Under the pieces are notes generated by a model. That model was not told the DNA's origin and made no database searches. It saw only the letters and a list, made by a program, of their open reading frames with translations. Below, piece by piece: positions 34,301 to 46,983 of a stretch of 64,000 bases of DNA (positions are counted from its first letter, which is position 1; each line of letters opens with the position of its first letter). Source of the DNA: Dryas octopetala (lineage: Eukaryota > Streptophyta > Magnoliopsida > Rosales > Rosaceae). The stretch lies in the NCBI GenBank assembly GCA_963921425.1, contig OY992839.1:3412501-3476500 (forward strand), read 5' to 3'. The position numbers and the translations under genes are program-made.

Positions 34301-35885
34301 ATGCTACTGCCAGTTCTCTGAAATTTTTCAGGTAACTAAATCAGCAAGGGTAACCAAAATTAGAAAATCAAAGAGTCGCCAAATCAATAATGGTAAGCAA
34401 CGGTGTACAAAGAAACACATGGTTATAGAAGGATAATACTAATATATATCATAGCAAATACAAACATGAATTTCATTCCTATAATATCCAAAACAGATAA
34501 GTGGGTGAACATTTCATCCCCCAGCATTATCCTTTTAAATTGTAATAATTTCCTTTGTGAACCAGAAACAGGAAACATATATATCAATCAATGATGGGCA
34601 TGCATTTACCTCACACTGAACCAAATGAGATTCAATTGATTTTCTGTAGGTTTCCATTGCACCAGAGGGAACAGCATAGAAGAGATTTTCCTGCCAAAGC
34701 AAAAACTCATGTTTTTAATAAACCCATACAAAGGCATGACTAATATATAACAGACTTTAGTTTGGTCAGTGGTTTGGAAGGATAGCTTACCACTATCATA
34801 TTAGAGGTACAAGTCTCAATGCTTGCAAATATAGGAGATTTATTACCAAAAACTAAGTAATACATACACACACACACATACACACATATATATATATATA
34901 TAACAGACAAGCAAAGCATAAACACATGCAAGAGTTATCCCTTCAAGGTATAAGACATGGGAATCTGAAGGAGGTGCACCTAATAGTTCTTTTGCTATAA
35001 TAGATACAAATCACCTTGGTGTGTGTGTGTGTGTGAGTGAGAGAGAGAGAGAGAGAGAGGAATGAAGAAGGTAGAGGAGGATGGTAGAGATGGGTGGCAA
35101 TGTCAACGATGATAGCTTCACTCAATAAAAAGGACCATACCTCAGTAAGATGATCCTCCCATGACATTTCCGTAATGCCTAAATCAGACATTCTCTCAGG
35201 AGTAGCAGGTGCTTCGGCTTGAAGATGAGGACACAGAGAGTTGTTGTACTTCAAAAATCTCACAGCATATCCCTGCACAGAAAGTGCAAGATCTTTTCGG
35301 GGATATTGCAACTCCAACTCTTTGCTTGGCTCCTGCCCATGACCAAAGATCAACAACATACAGCACATAAAGGTAAGACAAAGGATTTGATATTTTCTGG
35401 CCTATAAGCACAAATATCAATGACATACAATTTAAGAAGGCATTAAATAACACTTTTAGCAAATGAATGCAACTTTAAGAAAAAACGGGGAGGAGGCAAC
35501 CATCTCAAGTTAGAGCATCCATTCCCAAAACAGATAAGAGGAAGCAATCTTAGATTACTCAAATTCAAACATTCATGTGGGTTTTATCCAAGACGATACT
35601 AAAGCATTTTGCACCCCTCTTTGAAACTATGAACCTAGTATATCTCTGATCATTTATTTAAGAACAAGATACATATAAAACGAGAATCTTATGCATCAAG
35701 AACTCCAACACACTTCTGTCAGTTGATGTACTTCTAACCACATATATCCTGGAAACATATTTAATAGACATTCTGCAATTCCAAAGTAACATCTCAACAG
35801 AAATCGCTCTTCAAATAACCTTGAGCATAGGGGAAAAAGTAAACTGATCCATGCTTATGATGACAGAGTATTTTCTTAATGACAT

Positions 35886-35958
<73 letters not shown>

Positions 35959-38946
35959 ACTTATTATTTCCTTCTCTACATTTCTAATCTTTTATTAAAC
36001 ATTTTAAAAGTTCAGCGACACAAGTAACCACAAAGCTGCGTCTATCATTATAAAACAGACTAGCAGAAATGGACTAATAATTAAACAATTATTGGATGCT
36101 AGAAACAAAGGGTGACAAACGGTATAAATAGCATAGAATTCCTATCATTAAATTGACCAAAAGTAGAGACCATTCGAAAAAAAAAATTAAAAAAAAAAGA
36201 CCAAATAACTGACCAGCACCGTATTAGATTCTCCATTCTGGTCTTTAGAAGCTTCATTTCTATCAACCCTGATTGAACCATCCAAATCGTTCTGGCAGTT
36301 CTTTTGACAAGCACTTGAATCATCACCATTCAAAAGGGTCTCGGCTGAATGCCAAAATTCCTTAACAGCCTTTGCCAAGGCATGAGCCACTTTTTTGAGC
36401 TCCAAATGTTGATGTTGCTCTTCAATTCTCAACCGAGAAGTAAAAGCAACACGATGACAGATTTGAGCAGCAGCAGTTAGCTTCCAAAGACGTTCCTATA
36501 AACATATAATTAAAGGACAAAAATGTTTAGAAACATAAAATAAAAAAAGGGATATAGTTGACACTAGTTATTGAAAATATGCATATAAACTCATAATAGA
36601 ACTAATCTTCGGGAAAAGGAGAGGGGGATGGGGAAGAGATAATGCATGGGATAAATTCCACTATATGGTATAATCACAATGTCATGCCTGAGCAAAATCA
36701 TTTGCCAACCACGCCATTTCCTCAAGGACAAAATCCCACTGAGACTTTCGGCGATTCTCCGAGGGTAAAGAACGAACGGATAATTCAGCAATCCTCTTAC
36801 GCTTAGCCTGATTATTACATTTGATGAAGTAAGTAAGAAGCTTCCTCAAAGTTTGAAAACTTAGACATCATATATCACGGGCAGGGGGAACTAACCTCTA
36901 TCATCCGAGCCTCTTCCAGAATAGAATCTTCATGTGCCTTGTCTACCACTTTCAAGTGATTACTAGAAGTCTGACAGTCAGAACCAGCAGCAGTATCTCT
37001 CCCTGACAAAGCAGTCTCGGGAAGCTCAGATATAGATATATCCTGAGGACCCTGCGGTCTGCCAGTGCAGAAATTCTCTTTGTTGATTTTGGAACTATTA
37101 TCCAACACATCATCCACTTTCTTATCAGCTGCTGATATAGTATAGTCACTTGGTTGCTCTTCCTCAATGTTTGAATGAAGCTTGACGTCAATATGCAATT
37201 CAGGTCTACTTTCATTTGTATCTTCCTCAACTTTGACTTCACCATTGCCAGAGTGGTTTTGAAAAACAAAAGAAGGGTGATCATTAGCAACAGCACCACT
37301 GTCAACAGATCTGGTTTCATTCTTTTCTTGTACCATTTCACCACCAGCTGGATTTTGTGCCCCTTCAACATCTGATGTTTCAATATTATTTCCATTATCA
37401 GCATTCCTTGTAGTACACATGTCACTATCATTATTTACATCTAATCCTATGCTAGTTTGGGTGCAAGAAGATTCTGAATCTAAACCCTTTGTGCCTAAGG
37501 CTGCACTGCTAACTTGACCTTCATTCGGTGCACTTTTACTCTCTCTATTTAAATTGCTAAACCCGTTCACCTGGACAGAACTAATTTCATTTTCAGTCTT
37601 TGTTGTAGCTGCACAAGGAAGACATTCAAGAACAGATGAAACTATCGGTTCCCTTTCTTCAACAAGATCAGATCTCCCAGAAACCACATCAATGGGGGTT
37701 TCCAGAGCATCGACCTGAGATGGTTGACTATGTTGGCTCTCTCTCAAACTTTTAGGAGTTGTAACATCCAATTTGCTTTCAGGACTATCTTTTTTTGGAC
37801 CAATCATTATTTCAGGAGCCCGCACCCCATCCAAGTCCATATCCAACTGATTATCAGAAGTTACAATTTTTGGAACAATATCACCATTTGAACTCGTAGA
37901 CTTCAGGTTTGTGACAGAAGGTATATTCGGGTCCTTTTGGTTGTTTGTTTCAGATATCAGCCCTTTAGGATCCTTTGACCCCCCACGAGCAGGTAAAGAA
38001 GATCCCTGACCACCACGACCCTGTATATCTGTTGAATTTGATCGAGTACCATCACGATTTGGTCTGGACCTGTTCCTTCGAGCATAAGGGCGGAAAATAG
38101 CTGAGTCTTCTGATTCCTTGGCATTTTGAGTCCCATCCATCTGGGATGACTGTTCTGATGGAGCAATGTTATTCCTTCTACTAACATGCATAGAGTTCCT
38201 TTCCCCTTCAGGTATATCATTGTCACCATCAAATAGTAAGAGATTATCTGCACTATTGGGTTCACAAAGTGTAGGAACATCTGGTCGACCACTACTTTCA
38301 ACAGAGTCCCCACGAGGTGATGCAGTCAATGCAAAACTACCTTTTGCTTCACTGCAATAACAACCACAATATAAGGAAAGTAAAGTGACAATAAGTTTAA
38401 CAGTTAAATGAAAAACCATGAAATTACATTATCCAATTATGCACAATTGAACAAAAAGTCTACCTGGTCACAAACTGTTCTGGATGCTGATCAGTGAGTG
38501 AAGTAGACTGGACACTAACAGAAGCTGCATTACCAAATTTGAAGTCCAAAGGATTGCCACCCTGAAAGTAAGGAGCATTGTGATAATCACTACATAAAGA
38601 AGTCAAAATAAATAACCACCACGAGATCAAAATTTCCATACTTTCTCAAGAAATTCTAGCTCCCTTCTTCTTTCCTCCCGCACATCATACTCCTGTCTGT
38701 TATCAGCAAATAACAGTTCATTGTACACTTAATGCAGACAGGAAAAACATCCAAAAGTAGAAGTTAAAAGGGATGAGAAGTAAACACAAATTAGAAACCA
38801 TACCTAAGCTCTGCTTGAGCCTTCTCAATTGCTACTCGGCGCGGAGAGGTTTTCAAACCAATACCAACTCCGCCGTCAACCACTCCACCCATGGAATCAA
38901 CCTCTGCATTTACTAGGAGACCAGATTCTGAGCTACATCCATGCAT
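28345..38946 (-). CDS. EAF1: Chromatin modification-related protein EAF1 (NuA4 scaffold)
   Basis: EAF1 is the platform subunit of the NuA4 histone acetyltransferase in the nucleus, joining the acetyltransferase and SWR1-shared modules. I derive 21 coding exons: 38804..38946, 38642..38696, 38464..38561, 36896..38351, 36688..36807, 36214..36495, 35141..35332, 34610..34690, 34260..34317, 33645..34156, 33471..33524, 33172..33229, 32881..33077, 32725..32778, 32546..32626, 32169..32306, 31907..32023, 31146..31246, 30736..30948, 30244..30625, 28345..30093. Phase is consistent throughout and gives 2,046 residues, near the Arabidopsis length. The N-terminus MHGCSSESGLLVNAEVDSMG and the start at 38946 match the family. 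The HSA domain spans about 600-690 (WDFVLEEMAWLANDFAQ, then RLWKLTAAAQICHRVAF). The SANT domain spans about 1112-1165 (WSLFEDQALVVLVHDMGPNW). The last exon is Gln/Pro/Ser-rich. Introns 5 and 16 use GC donors. Confidence 0.93.
35889..35957. repeat. (CT)n microsatellite in EAF1 intron 6
   Basis: A CT run of about 69 bases lies between the exons 35141..35332 and 36214..36495. A shorter (GT)n/(GA)n tract lies at about 35020-35060. Confidence 0.95.
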
Positions 38947-40740
38947 TCCGACCTTAATGCCCACAATCTTTAATCTCCCATCTAATCCAAAGGCCTATAA
39001 AATTTCTGAAAGCACAAGCATCAAAAAGTCAAATAAGAATAAAGAATTGACCAAGTACATTTTAGTTGAAAAAAGGATGATAACCTGATACACAAGTAAT
39101 AAATAAACAGAACTCAGTTCACTAAATCTGGAATGCTGCATTGTAAGCAACCCAGGGGAAAATATCCCCATTTGACTGAATAAATGACATGAGTGTTAAG
39201 TGACTAGTTACACCAAATGGGAAGTCGCCAAAGACACAGTGCTCCAATGAGACACACAAAAGTGTCAACACAGAAAGCAAAAAGATAGACGCTGTCAGAT
39301 GATATGAAAAACAATATATTGTGAATACATAAAATTATCCTATATCAGTTGGCAAACGACGTCAGCTTTGTGTCAAACCATCCAAAAAGTATGCACTGAT
39401 GTTCGAATGCCTGAATTTAGTGTTGGACCAGCTAATAATATTTAATAAGAATGTTGAAATTATCTAAATCTTTGAGTCGACTCTTAATTTGTCACTTCAC
39501 TACTAACAGTTGTACTAAGCATTTAAACAGTTTAAAATGATGACATGATAACAAGAGTAGAAACAGGTATAACATGATTTGCATGGAGACAATGCTCGAT
39601 AACAAAAGAAGAACCTGAAAATGAAAAAGCACTCCCATGCACATGTCCAATTCCTTCAACCCCCCCCCCCCCCCCCCCCCCAAACACCCTAAACACACAT
39701 ACAACCCAAAAAAAAAGGTAAATAAGTAAAGCAATCACACATAAAAAAAATGTACAGGTGTAAATTCAGCAAGCTCATAAACATCACCAAATTATGGCAC
39801 ATCCTCGTTATTCCCCATATTTCACTGAGAATTCTTTGCATTAAAATTATATCAATGAATGGTAGTGTCACCATTCAAAAGTATGCTGCTGAGCGCATTG
39901 CAATTTACATCCAGTCTACAAGACCTAAAAATGACAACTAAAGGTAATAAAGCAGCCACGTTATTGATCCATTATGAACCTCGGAATATTACAGCACACT
40001 GCATGAGCGGCATATGTTCAGGTTCAAACCAGGCACTACCACTGAAAAGTGCAACCTAGTTCAAACAGCCAAGTACAGAAAAGGAAATATGTTTTCTGTC
40101 GAAAATTGGAACATGAAAAGCAATGCCCAAAATATGGTAAGTCATAATATGAATCAAAGATACTGAATAATATATGATTTGGTACCATATCTAATGCAAT
40201 GATTATGAGCAACAATTGCATGCAAGAACCTTGCAGCCAATCATTTCCTTCGAATCCTCACATGGGCACCTTCACATGAATCCACAGTTTCAAAACCACT
40301 AGCATACAACTGCTATAAACACCCTACTCAATTTCCCATTTGGGCACGTCAAATTCTGGCATTTAACTCCATGTCAATACAATAAGCGCACAACTAGCAT
40401 AACACAGTATAAACTGCAAGCATTCAATCACCAATGCATTACACAATCCCAAATGAAAGACAACTTCACATATATTTGCCCAACGGACGAAACCCTAATC
40501 CCATTCAACCCGGGTAAATGCCCAATTCAAAATTCTAGGGTTTCCAACGACAAAAACCTAATACCAAGGGAGCAACAAAATACCTGAAATTGGGAACGGA
40601 GCACCCAAATTGGGAGCTAGGGCACGACAGTGGGACCACTGAGGGACTTCAATTCCGCACAATTTCTCTCTCCTAGGGTTTTGAACAACGCACCTGCTCA
40701 GAAATGAAATAGGGCCGAATTTGCCCTAGCACAAAACAAA
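38947..40740 (-). promoter_or_regulatory. EAF1 5' UTR with a long leader intron, and promoter
   Basis: A second 5'-UTR exon probably spans 38947..39005 (acceptor TTTCAG on the minus strand at 39006-39011). The first leader exon ends at 40584 with a good donor (CAG|GTATTTTG) and extends to roughly 40700. The intron of about 1.6 kb between them contains a poly-C run of 20 or more bases at about 39660-39681. A small plus-strand frame at 40759-40986 is probably leader or promoter shadow. Confidence 0.6.
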
Positions 40741-41079
40741 ACCAACACCTCTCTGCAAATGTCAGCCATGAAATTGGTTGCTCAGAGACTCTCTAGGAAA
40801 CTCTCCCTCTTCAAATTTCTCTGTGTGCCCTCCCTAGCTTTTGGGTTTGTTTCGTTCTCGGGGTGTGTTGGGGACTATGCGACCTCTGCGAATAGTGGGC
40901 TCTGCGCATGGGGAGGAAGACGAACACGAAGAGGGCTTAGAGAAATTGGACGTCCATTTTGGGCTTTTTATTATTACGTGCTTTAAATTTTTTTCGAGTC
41001 TTTTACTTATTTTTTTGTGTGCTTGATTAGCTTCGATTTGGGGTTCGATGAGGAAGAAGAAACAGGCCAAGGGGGGCAC

Positions 41080-42402
41080 AACATCCTAACGAGAAATATT
41101 TCCTTGCCTAAAATTTAAAAAAATAAAAAAAATCCTATGTGTTTTTTTTTTTTTAACACATAAAATCAAGCTTATAAAATGTCTTTTTTTGTTATTGTTA
41201 ATTAGTAACTATTATTGTTGCACTCGTTATTTATTATTTTTTTTATCTCTTGTTATTATTAATTTTGATCTTCTATGTTCGTAAACCATTGAATCAAAGA
41301 TTTCACTAAGGTTCTTGGCCAAAAAAACAAAAAAATTCACTTAGGTATTTCCTTTTAATAATTTAAAGTAGTTGAAATTTTATCAAATGATCCATGATTA
41401 TATATGATTTTTTAGATCATGATTTATGTATTTGTAACTTCATGTCAAATTTATATAATTTTGAGAAATAACTCAATTTTAAATTAAATATGACTTACTT
41501 TGAATCTCCTTTGTTTTTTATACGTAATATTATTCTACCATATTATTTGATGAACAATATTATAACATACTTAGGATTTTCTTTATTTTTAATACATAAG
41601 ATATGATCTATCATGAGATATTATTTGACAACCAAAATTTAAAAACTTTTTCTTGTATTATTGTGCATTTAACTGTATAATATATTTATTGATTATTTTT
41701 AATGGGAGACCGGGGTCCATTAATTGATGAAAAAGGTGATTGGTGGTTGTTTATCTTAAATGCGTGATTAGAACTTTGCATATGTATGAAGCTCAAATTA
41801 TAGAATCCTTCAAATTTAGCACAACATAGCAGCTCATTTGCTACAATGCTTTTTAACAACTCAATCAAGTGCTTTAAGATAGTTCTAACGAATAAACATA
41901 TTGTACTTGATTAATCAAGAAAATAATTTTCGTACTTAGCCTAATTTCAAGGATTAGATAGACTTATTTTAGAAGTATGAGGATTGCAAACTATAGAAAC
42001 TATATAAAAGTATATCAAGATATTTAGACTAAATGAAAACGAAACGTATTAAATGTTTCCAATACATTAATTGTATAAACATTAACAAAATAACATGTAG
42101 AACTCACTTTTATATGGTAGATTTCACGCATGTTTAACATTGGATGCAATTCTTTATATGCGCGCCAAAACAAAATGTTTAATCGAAGGAGTATTTTCAT
42201 TATTATTATGTGAATTTATAAAAATGAAAAAAAAAAAACAGATTTATACTTGTCTAAATTATATAATACATTACAAAGTAATTACTCATGAAATAAACCA
42301 GTTGGATTCTATTAAGTCTTTGCGGAAGAGAAAGAAAATAAGAGATGATAAAGAGATTTGACAAAATACATATAATGACTTTTAAAATAAGAATTAAAAA
42401 AA
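41080..42402. other. AT-rich spacer, nothing recognised
   Basis: About 1.3 kb of AT-rich sequence with long T and A runs. No coding frame beyond chance length, no RNA gene and no clear repeat ends. Confidence 0.6.
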
Positions 42403-43130
42403 GGGAGGTGATATTCACACTCCATTTTTCTACACCTACACTCCTCAAATTTATTTTAATATTATTATATCTTCTTTTTTTTAATTTCCAAAACTATCAT
42501 TTATCCTTTTAATTTTCTATACCCATTTTAGCTCCACCTACATGTTTCAGTTTTCTACCTCATGTTATCACTCCTCAGTTCGGAAGAATATTTTTCTTGC
42601 TTTGTTGTTTGGTCTTTGAATCAATTAAAGCAAAACCATTATTGATGAAGAAGAAGACGAAGAAGAAACCTTTCAAGAACATGAAGGACTCTTTGTTCTT
42701 AATTCTTTTGATGCAAAAACAAAGGGTCTCTCACAACTACTAGGTCCATTTCATCAATTCATTTAAAACTTCAAATAAAAGATTTTTTTTGCTGGATTTT
42801 AAATGATATTGTAGGCCTTAAAAATATGGGTTCTATGTGACTAATGTAAGAATGAAGCTCTCCTTAACCTTGAGATTTGTTTCATCTTTTCAATCATCAT
42901 TCAGGGTTAATCACTTATAAGGAGAACTATTAATAGGTCCATGAGGTGCAGACAAATGAGGACTATGTTAGAAAGAGATTGCGAACATAAATAACATAGA
43001 AGGTGAAGCTAATTAAAGAATCAATATTAAGGGTAGTTTTGGAATTTCAAGTAATAAAAAGAAATAAAAATACTAAAGTAAATAAGAGGAGTGCAAATGT
43101 AGAAAAGTGGAATGCCAATATCGTCTCCCT
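42403..43130. mobile_element. Non-autonomous element with about 60-base inverted ends
   Basis: The left end GGGAGGTGATATTCACACTCC continues into a CTACACCTACACTCCTC-like block. The inverse is found at 43066-43130, ending in ATATCGTCTCCCT. The match is imperfect but extends over about 60 bases. The inside has no coding frame. It resembles a Mutator-like or fold-back MITE; I could not fix a target duplication. Confidence 0.6.
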
Positions 43131-43147
43131 AAAACAATTATATTGTG

Positions 43148-43330
43148 GAGTTAATTACACTTACACCCATTAAGGTTTATCTTCTTTTCGCATATACCTC
43201 ATGAGATTTCAAAAATTACACATACACCCCCTGAGGTTTCAAAACTATTGCATATAATTATAGTTTTAAAACCTCAGGAGGTGTATGTGAAAAAACGATA
43301 AAATTCAAGGGGTGTAAATGTAATTAACTC
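43148..43330. mobile_element. MITE, about 183 bases
   Basis: The ends GAGTTAATTACACTTACACC and, inverted, GGGGTGTAAATGTAATTAACTC pair over about 21 bases. Internally CCCTGAGGTTTCAAAACTAT and the inverse TAGTTTTAAAACCTCAGG extend the fold. It is almost a full hairpin. Confidence 0.75.
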
Positions 43331-43736
43331 TTATATTGTGCTATATATTGCTTCCTTTCTTCCACACAGCTATAACAAAGTTTTGCTTAAGTTTGTTGTC
43401 TTGCAAGGTGATCATTAAGGCCAAATTATGTATTAGATTTTGTCCACCACAATCTCTCTTTTTCCCTCAATAATTTTCCTATCTCTTAAATTGAAACATT
43501 TGGGTATGGGCACATTAATTTTCATTTAAGAGCTAACCTTAATTTTTGTAGTTATATTGAAAGGAAGGAAAATCAAATATATTCTTAATCGATATGGTAT
43601 AATCTTAACTCATTAATCCTCCCTCACCACCATTAAGGCCAAAAGCAACTATCTTCATTTAATATTAATTTTGCCTCTAGCTATTGTAAATAACAATCTA
43701 ATCCGCTAATGCGTACATATATATGTTTAATAATAA

Positions 43737-44090
43737 GAGGAATGTTATCCACCTTTTCTTTTATTATTCTCATTTCACAGTATAAATTCATGATCATAAC
43801 CGTTCATTTTTTAGATCTAACTATGAATATCATCTCTACAAAAAATCAACCAAATCAGAAATTATTTAGTTATGTAACTATAATCAAATAAATAGACGAT
43901 TTTGGTAACAATTTGATTCACCGTTAGTTTATTTGATAACGATTACATGATCAAACGATTTCTGATTTAGTTGATTTTTTACAGATCTTCAAATAATTAT
44001 CTAAAAAATGAACATTTCGATCATGAAAATATATTGTGAAATGAGAATAATAAATGAGAAGGTCGGTGGAGAAGGTGGATAGCATTCCCC
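43737..44090. mobile_element. Hairpin MITE, about 354 bases
   Basis: The left end GAGGAATGTTATCCACCTTT is the inverse of the right end (GAAGGTGGATAGCATTCCCC), and the complementarity runs through most of the element (for example AATCAACCAAATCAGAAAT against GATTTCTGATTTAGTTGATT). No coding frame is seen. Confidence 0.8.
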
Positions 44091-44403
44091 TAACAATAAT
44101 ATTCAACCCAATTAAGGAAATAAAAATATGAAAACCTACCTTGCCATTAATTGTTGTGTATTGGTTAATTAAGTATATATAAATATGAAAGTCTTTGCAT
44201 ATTGTTGACTTGCAGGCATATAAGCAGAACCCCCGGAAGGTGAAAAGCTTGAGTCAAGGAATCCTTAAGAGAAAGACAGAATCTGAGATGCACAAAAAAG
44301 GCTGGTGAAGAAAGCGTTGGTCAGCATTTTGAAGAAATGATTATAGCAAGCCCCATTAGTGATTTGTCTTTTTAGAGTATCATGCCAATGTAGGGAACAC
44401 ATT

Positions 44404-44495
44404 TTTCTCTTTAGCTTGTGCTTAACTAGAGTAAGACAATAACTCATATGTGGCCTAGATCATCTAGGCAATATAAGATCTTCATGTAGTCATTG
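44404..44495 (-). pseudogene. Duplicated DCL3 exon/intron fragment
   Basis: The plus-strand sequence is clearly related to 15221-15334 inside DCL3. It covers the end of the neighbouring intron (CTCTTTAGTTTGTACTTAGC-like) and the 3' part of the exon 15264..15416, whose block CAATATAAGATCTTCATG is identical in both. About 9 bases near the exon border are deleted and several bases differ. The intron sequence is included, so it is a DNA-level copy and not a retrocopy. It keeps the DCL3 orientation, about 29 kb away. Similarity stops abruptly at both ends. Confidence 0.8.
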
Positions 44496-44499
44496 GAGA

Positions 44500-45487
44500 T
44501 GCATATTGTGTTTTGGTATGTGAACCAGACTAACTATACATACATATAGTACAGTTGAAATAGTTGATTTGGCCCATCATTTGGTTCTAAATCTCAGAAC
44601 AAATGATATCCATGTCTGTATGTTGATGTTTCTAGGGCCTAGGGGAGTGATTTAAACAGAAATATCAAATATGGTCCTTCATGCTTTTTCTTACCAGTTC
44701 ACTGCTGCATTGTGATTGTAGTGTGGTGGAATCAGATAGGATCCATTACCCTTTAATTAGAGGCTAATGATATCTTAACTCCGAAGTTAGGTATGAATTT
44801 GGAATTCTACAAATATCTTTCATGTTCATTATAAAGATCGGTTGCTTCTGGAGAAAGGGGTATCAGTGCGTTGGCCATTTGGTCAAGCATGTTCAGACGA
44901 AAAAATACCATCTCCTTAGAATAAAATGTTGCTCTACATTCAAATTTTGGAATATATATTGGTCAGCAAGACAACTGAAAATAAAATTGATAAGCTCATT
45001 TATATGTCAACTGACAAGTGATCAAAAAAATATACCTGCAAATAGGGCCTTTTTAATCAAATTTCTAACCCCTTCTGTAACATCAACTTGTAAAGGACCC
45101 CGGGGTAGAGTTTTGCAAGGCACTAAGATTTAACTAAACTTGTACCTGTGCACACCAGATATAACTTGGTGTGCAAGCTAGAGTGTCTCAGACTATCCAG
45201 ATTGCACGGATTTTAAACAAAAAAGAGAGGTAGTACTCACTTTTTCCTTATCCAACTAATTGGGTTCCAAAAACTTGTCTCACAATTTGATTAAACAAAT
45301 GCTCTATATATGATCATATGCAGCTAATCCCAGTAACTTCTCTATTATGTGAGAGGCCGTCGGATAAAAAGAAATTCGTTTTGGGCCGTATGGGAAAGCT
45401 ATGTTAAGAAGAGAGGGGATGAACATTGATCAAGCAACAGTACCAGAACGAATGGATCAGCTACTGTTGCTTCATCAATGTTGAATT
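44500..45487. other. Spacer without recognised gene
   Basis: A 103-codon plus frame at 44822-45133 matches nothing I know and has no coding signature; I leave it uncalled. The stretch ends where the large inverted repeat begins. Confidence 0.5.
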
Positions 45488-45812
45488 TTAAGGGTATTTT
45501 TGAAAAAATTGTTAGGTGTGCGAATAAGTTTTTAAACTTTAAAATTAAAAGTGAGTGTAAAAAGTGTGTTGGGTTACAGATAAAAAAGTTGTGTCCGAAT
45601 AACAACACCTATATTTCATTCATTATATATGTTTATTATGGATGTATGCCAGTCAACAAGGAACAGTTGGTTAGTTGTCTTAAAAATGCCCAACGCACCA
45701 TCCATGAAGCACTACATGACCCCAGCCGTCTACAAGACAGAGTGAAGAAAGAGTTGAAAAAGCAGTTGAATCGGAGGTGCAAAATCAGAGACCTCCAGCT
45801 GAAAGATGAAGA
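45488..45812 (+). repeat. Large inverted repeat, arm A (first part)
   Basis: This segment is the inverted counterpart of about 51275-51608. It contains an open frame (about 45478-45812) with the protein-like stretch VNKEQLVSCLKNAQRTIHEA and KKQLNRRCKIRDLQLKDE. Arm A is interrupted at 45812 by the CACTA element and resumes at 50578-50695. The frame is cut by the insertion. I do not recognise the family; it is Lys/Arg-rich and mostly helical in look. Confidence 0.85.
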
Positions 45813-46199
45813 CACTACTACAAAAAACGTAATACACAACGGATAAAATCCGTTGTGTAAGTTACCAAAATACCGTCGTCTAATCGACCGACGTCTATTG
45901 GGGTACCAATAGACAACGGGTAATATCTGTTGTCTTGTAAACATTAACACAATGGTTTTAATTTAAAACCGTTGTATATACACCCTCAAAAACTAATGAT
46001 TTAGGAGATACCGTTGTTGTGTACTTATCTAGACATCGATTTTTATTTAAAGACCGTTGTGTACTAATAGGCGAGACAACGGTTTCTATACCCTAAAGCA
46101 TGTATTTTACAACTGTTTTAATTATAAACACGAGGTGAAATAGCCATTAAGACAACGGTTTATGTATAATAACCGTTGTGTACAATAACAATTTCAATT

Positions 46200-46500
46200 T
46201 GCTTTTGATGTATATAATGCTTTGGTACATCGATTTCTATTGAAAACCGTTGTAGGATGACACTTTAAACAACGGTTATAACCATATAAACGTTGTACAA
46301 GATAATAATTTCAATTTGAGTTTGATGTATATAATGCTTTGGTACAATGGTTTTTGTTGAAAACCATTGTAGGACGACACTTAGTACAACTGGTTTTAAC
46401 CATATAACCATTGTGTAAGATGATAATTCCAATTTGATTTTGATGTATATAATGCTTTGGGACATTGATTTTTATTGAAAACCAATACAATACAGCGCTT
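46200..46500. repeat. Subterminal tandem repeat of the CACTA element, period about 118
   Basis: The block TTTGATGTATATAATGCTTT occurs at about 46204, 46321 and 46439, each time followed by paired forms of AACCGTTGT / ACAACGG. The copies are diverged. Confidence 0.8.
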
Positions 46501-46693
46501 AATTATAGTATACCAATGCACGCTCATGCTCAGAATTAAACCACAAGATACTTCATAAATATATGTAAGATTACATTACATGATAGGCTCCATAAGTGTG
46601 ATCAGTTGTACAAAAAATACATTCAGTCAAACTAGCTTAAAAGAAAAGGCACAGAAAAAAAAAAAATAAAAAAACTAGCTTAACATAACACAT

Positions 46694-46983
46694 TTACTTC
46701 CTTCCAACTTGACCCAAGTCACAAGCATATGCATCCATATCTGCCAGCTTCTTACTGTCAACTACAATCAAAACAAAGCTAATAGGATACCAATGCAATG
46801 CAAAGCAATAGGTAAGTCATATGCAAGCTCTAAATAAAAGAATTGAAAACACTATTATAATCCTTGATAATTTTGTATATTTACACATTGATATCTTCTT
46901 GGGTATAAGTGTTGTCCTTTCGCTTCCCCATACCTTTTTAAGTAGCTGTCCCAGTCCAAAGCTCTAAGAAAACTATCAAAGTC
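46694..46983 (-). pseudogene. Captured 3' end of an unidentified host gene (two exons) in the CACTA element
   Basis: Two minus-strand exons, 46934..46983 and 46694..46754, join with proper GT-AG ends and matching phase (2 then 1). They read DFDSFLRALDWDSYLK and, after the join, KKLADMDAYACDLGQVGRK before a TAA stop. This kind of splice-consistent pair is unlikely by chance. The parent gene is not recognised. The upstream exons are absent from the element. Confidence 0.5.

Noticed and set aside
8153-38946. A functional silencing cluster of DCL3 and EAF1
   Set aside because: They are simply neighbouring genes on the same strand with a trihelix gene and a transposon between them; nothing in the sequence shows shared control.
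40759-40986. Small plus-strand gene upstream of EAF1
   Set aside because: It lies in the CT-rich leader/promoter of EAF1, has no family, and ends in low-complexity sequence.
44822-45133. 103-codon plus frame as a gene
   Set aside because: No recognised domain, no splice partner and AT-rich random-looking composition.
46200-46500. CRISPR-like array in the spaced repeats
   Set aside because: The genome is a plant; units are diverged, adjoining, and contain subterminal CACTA motifs.
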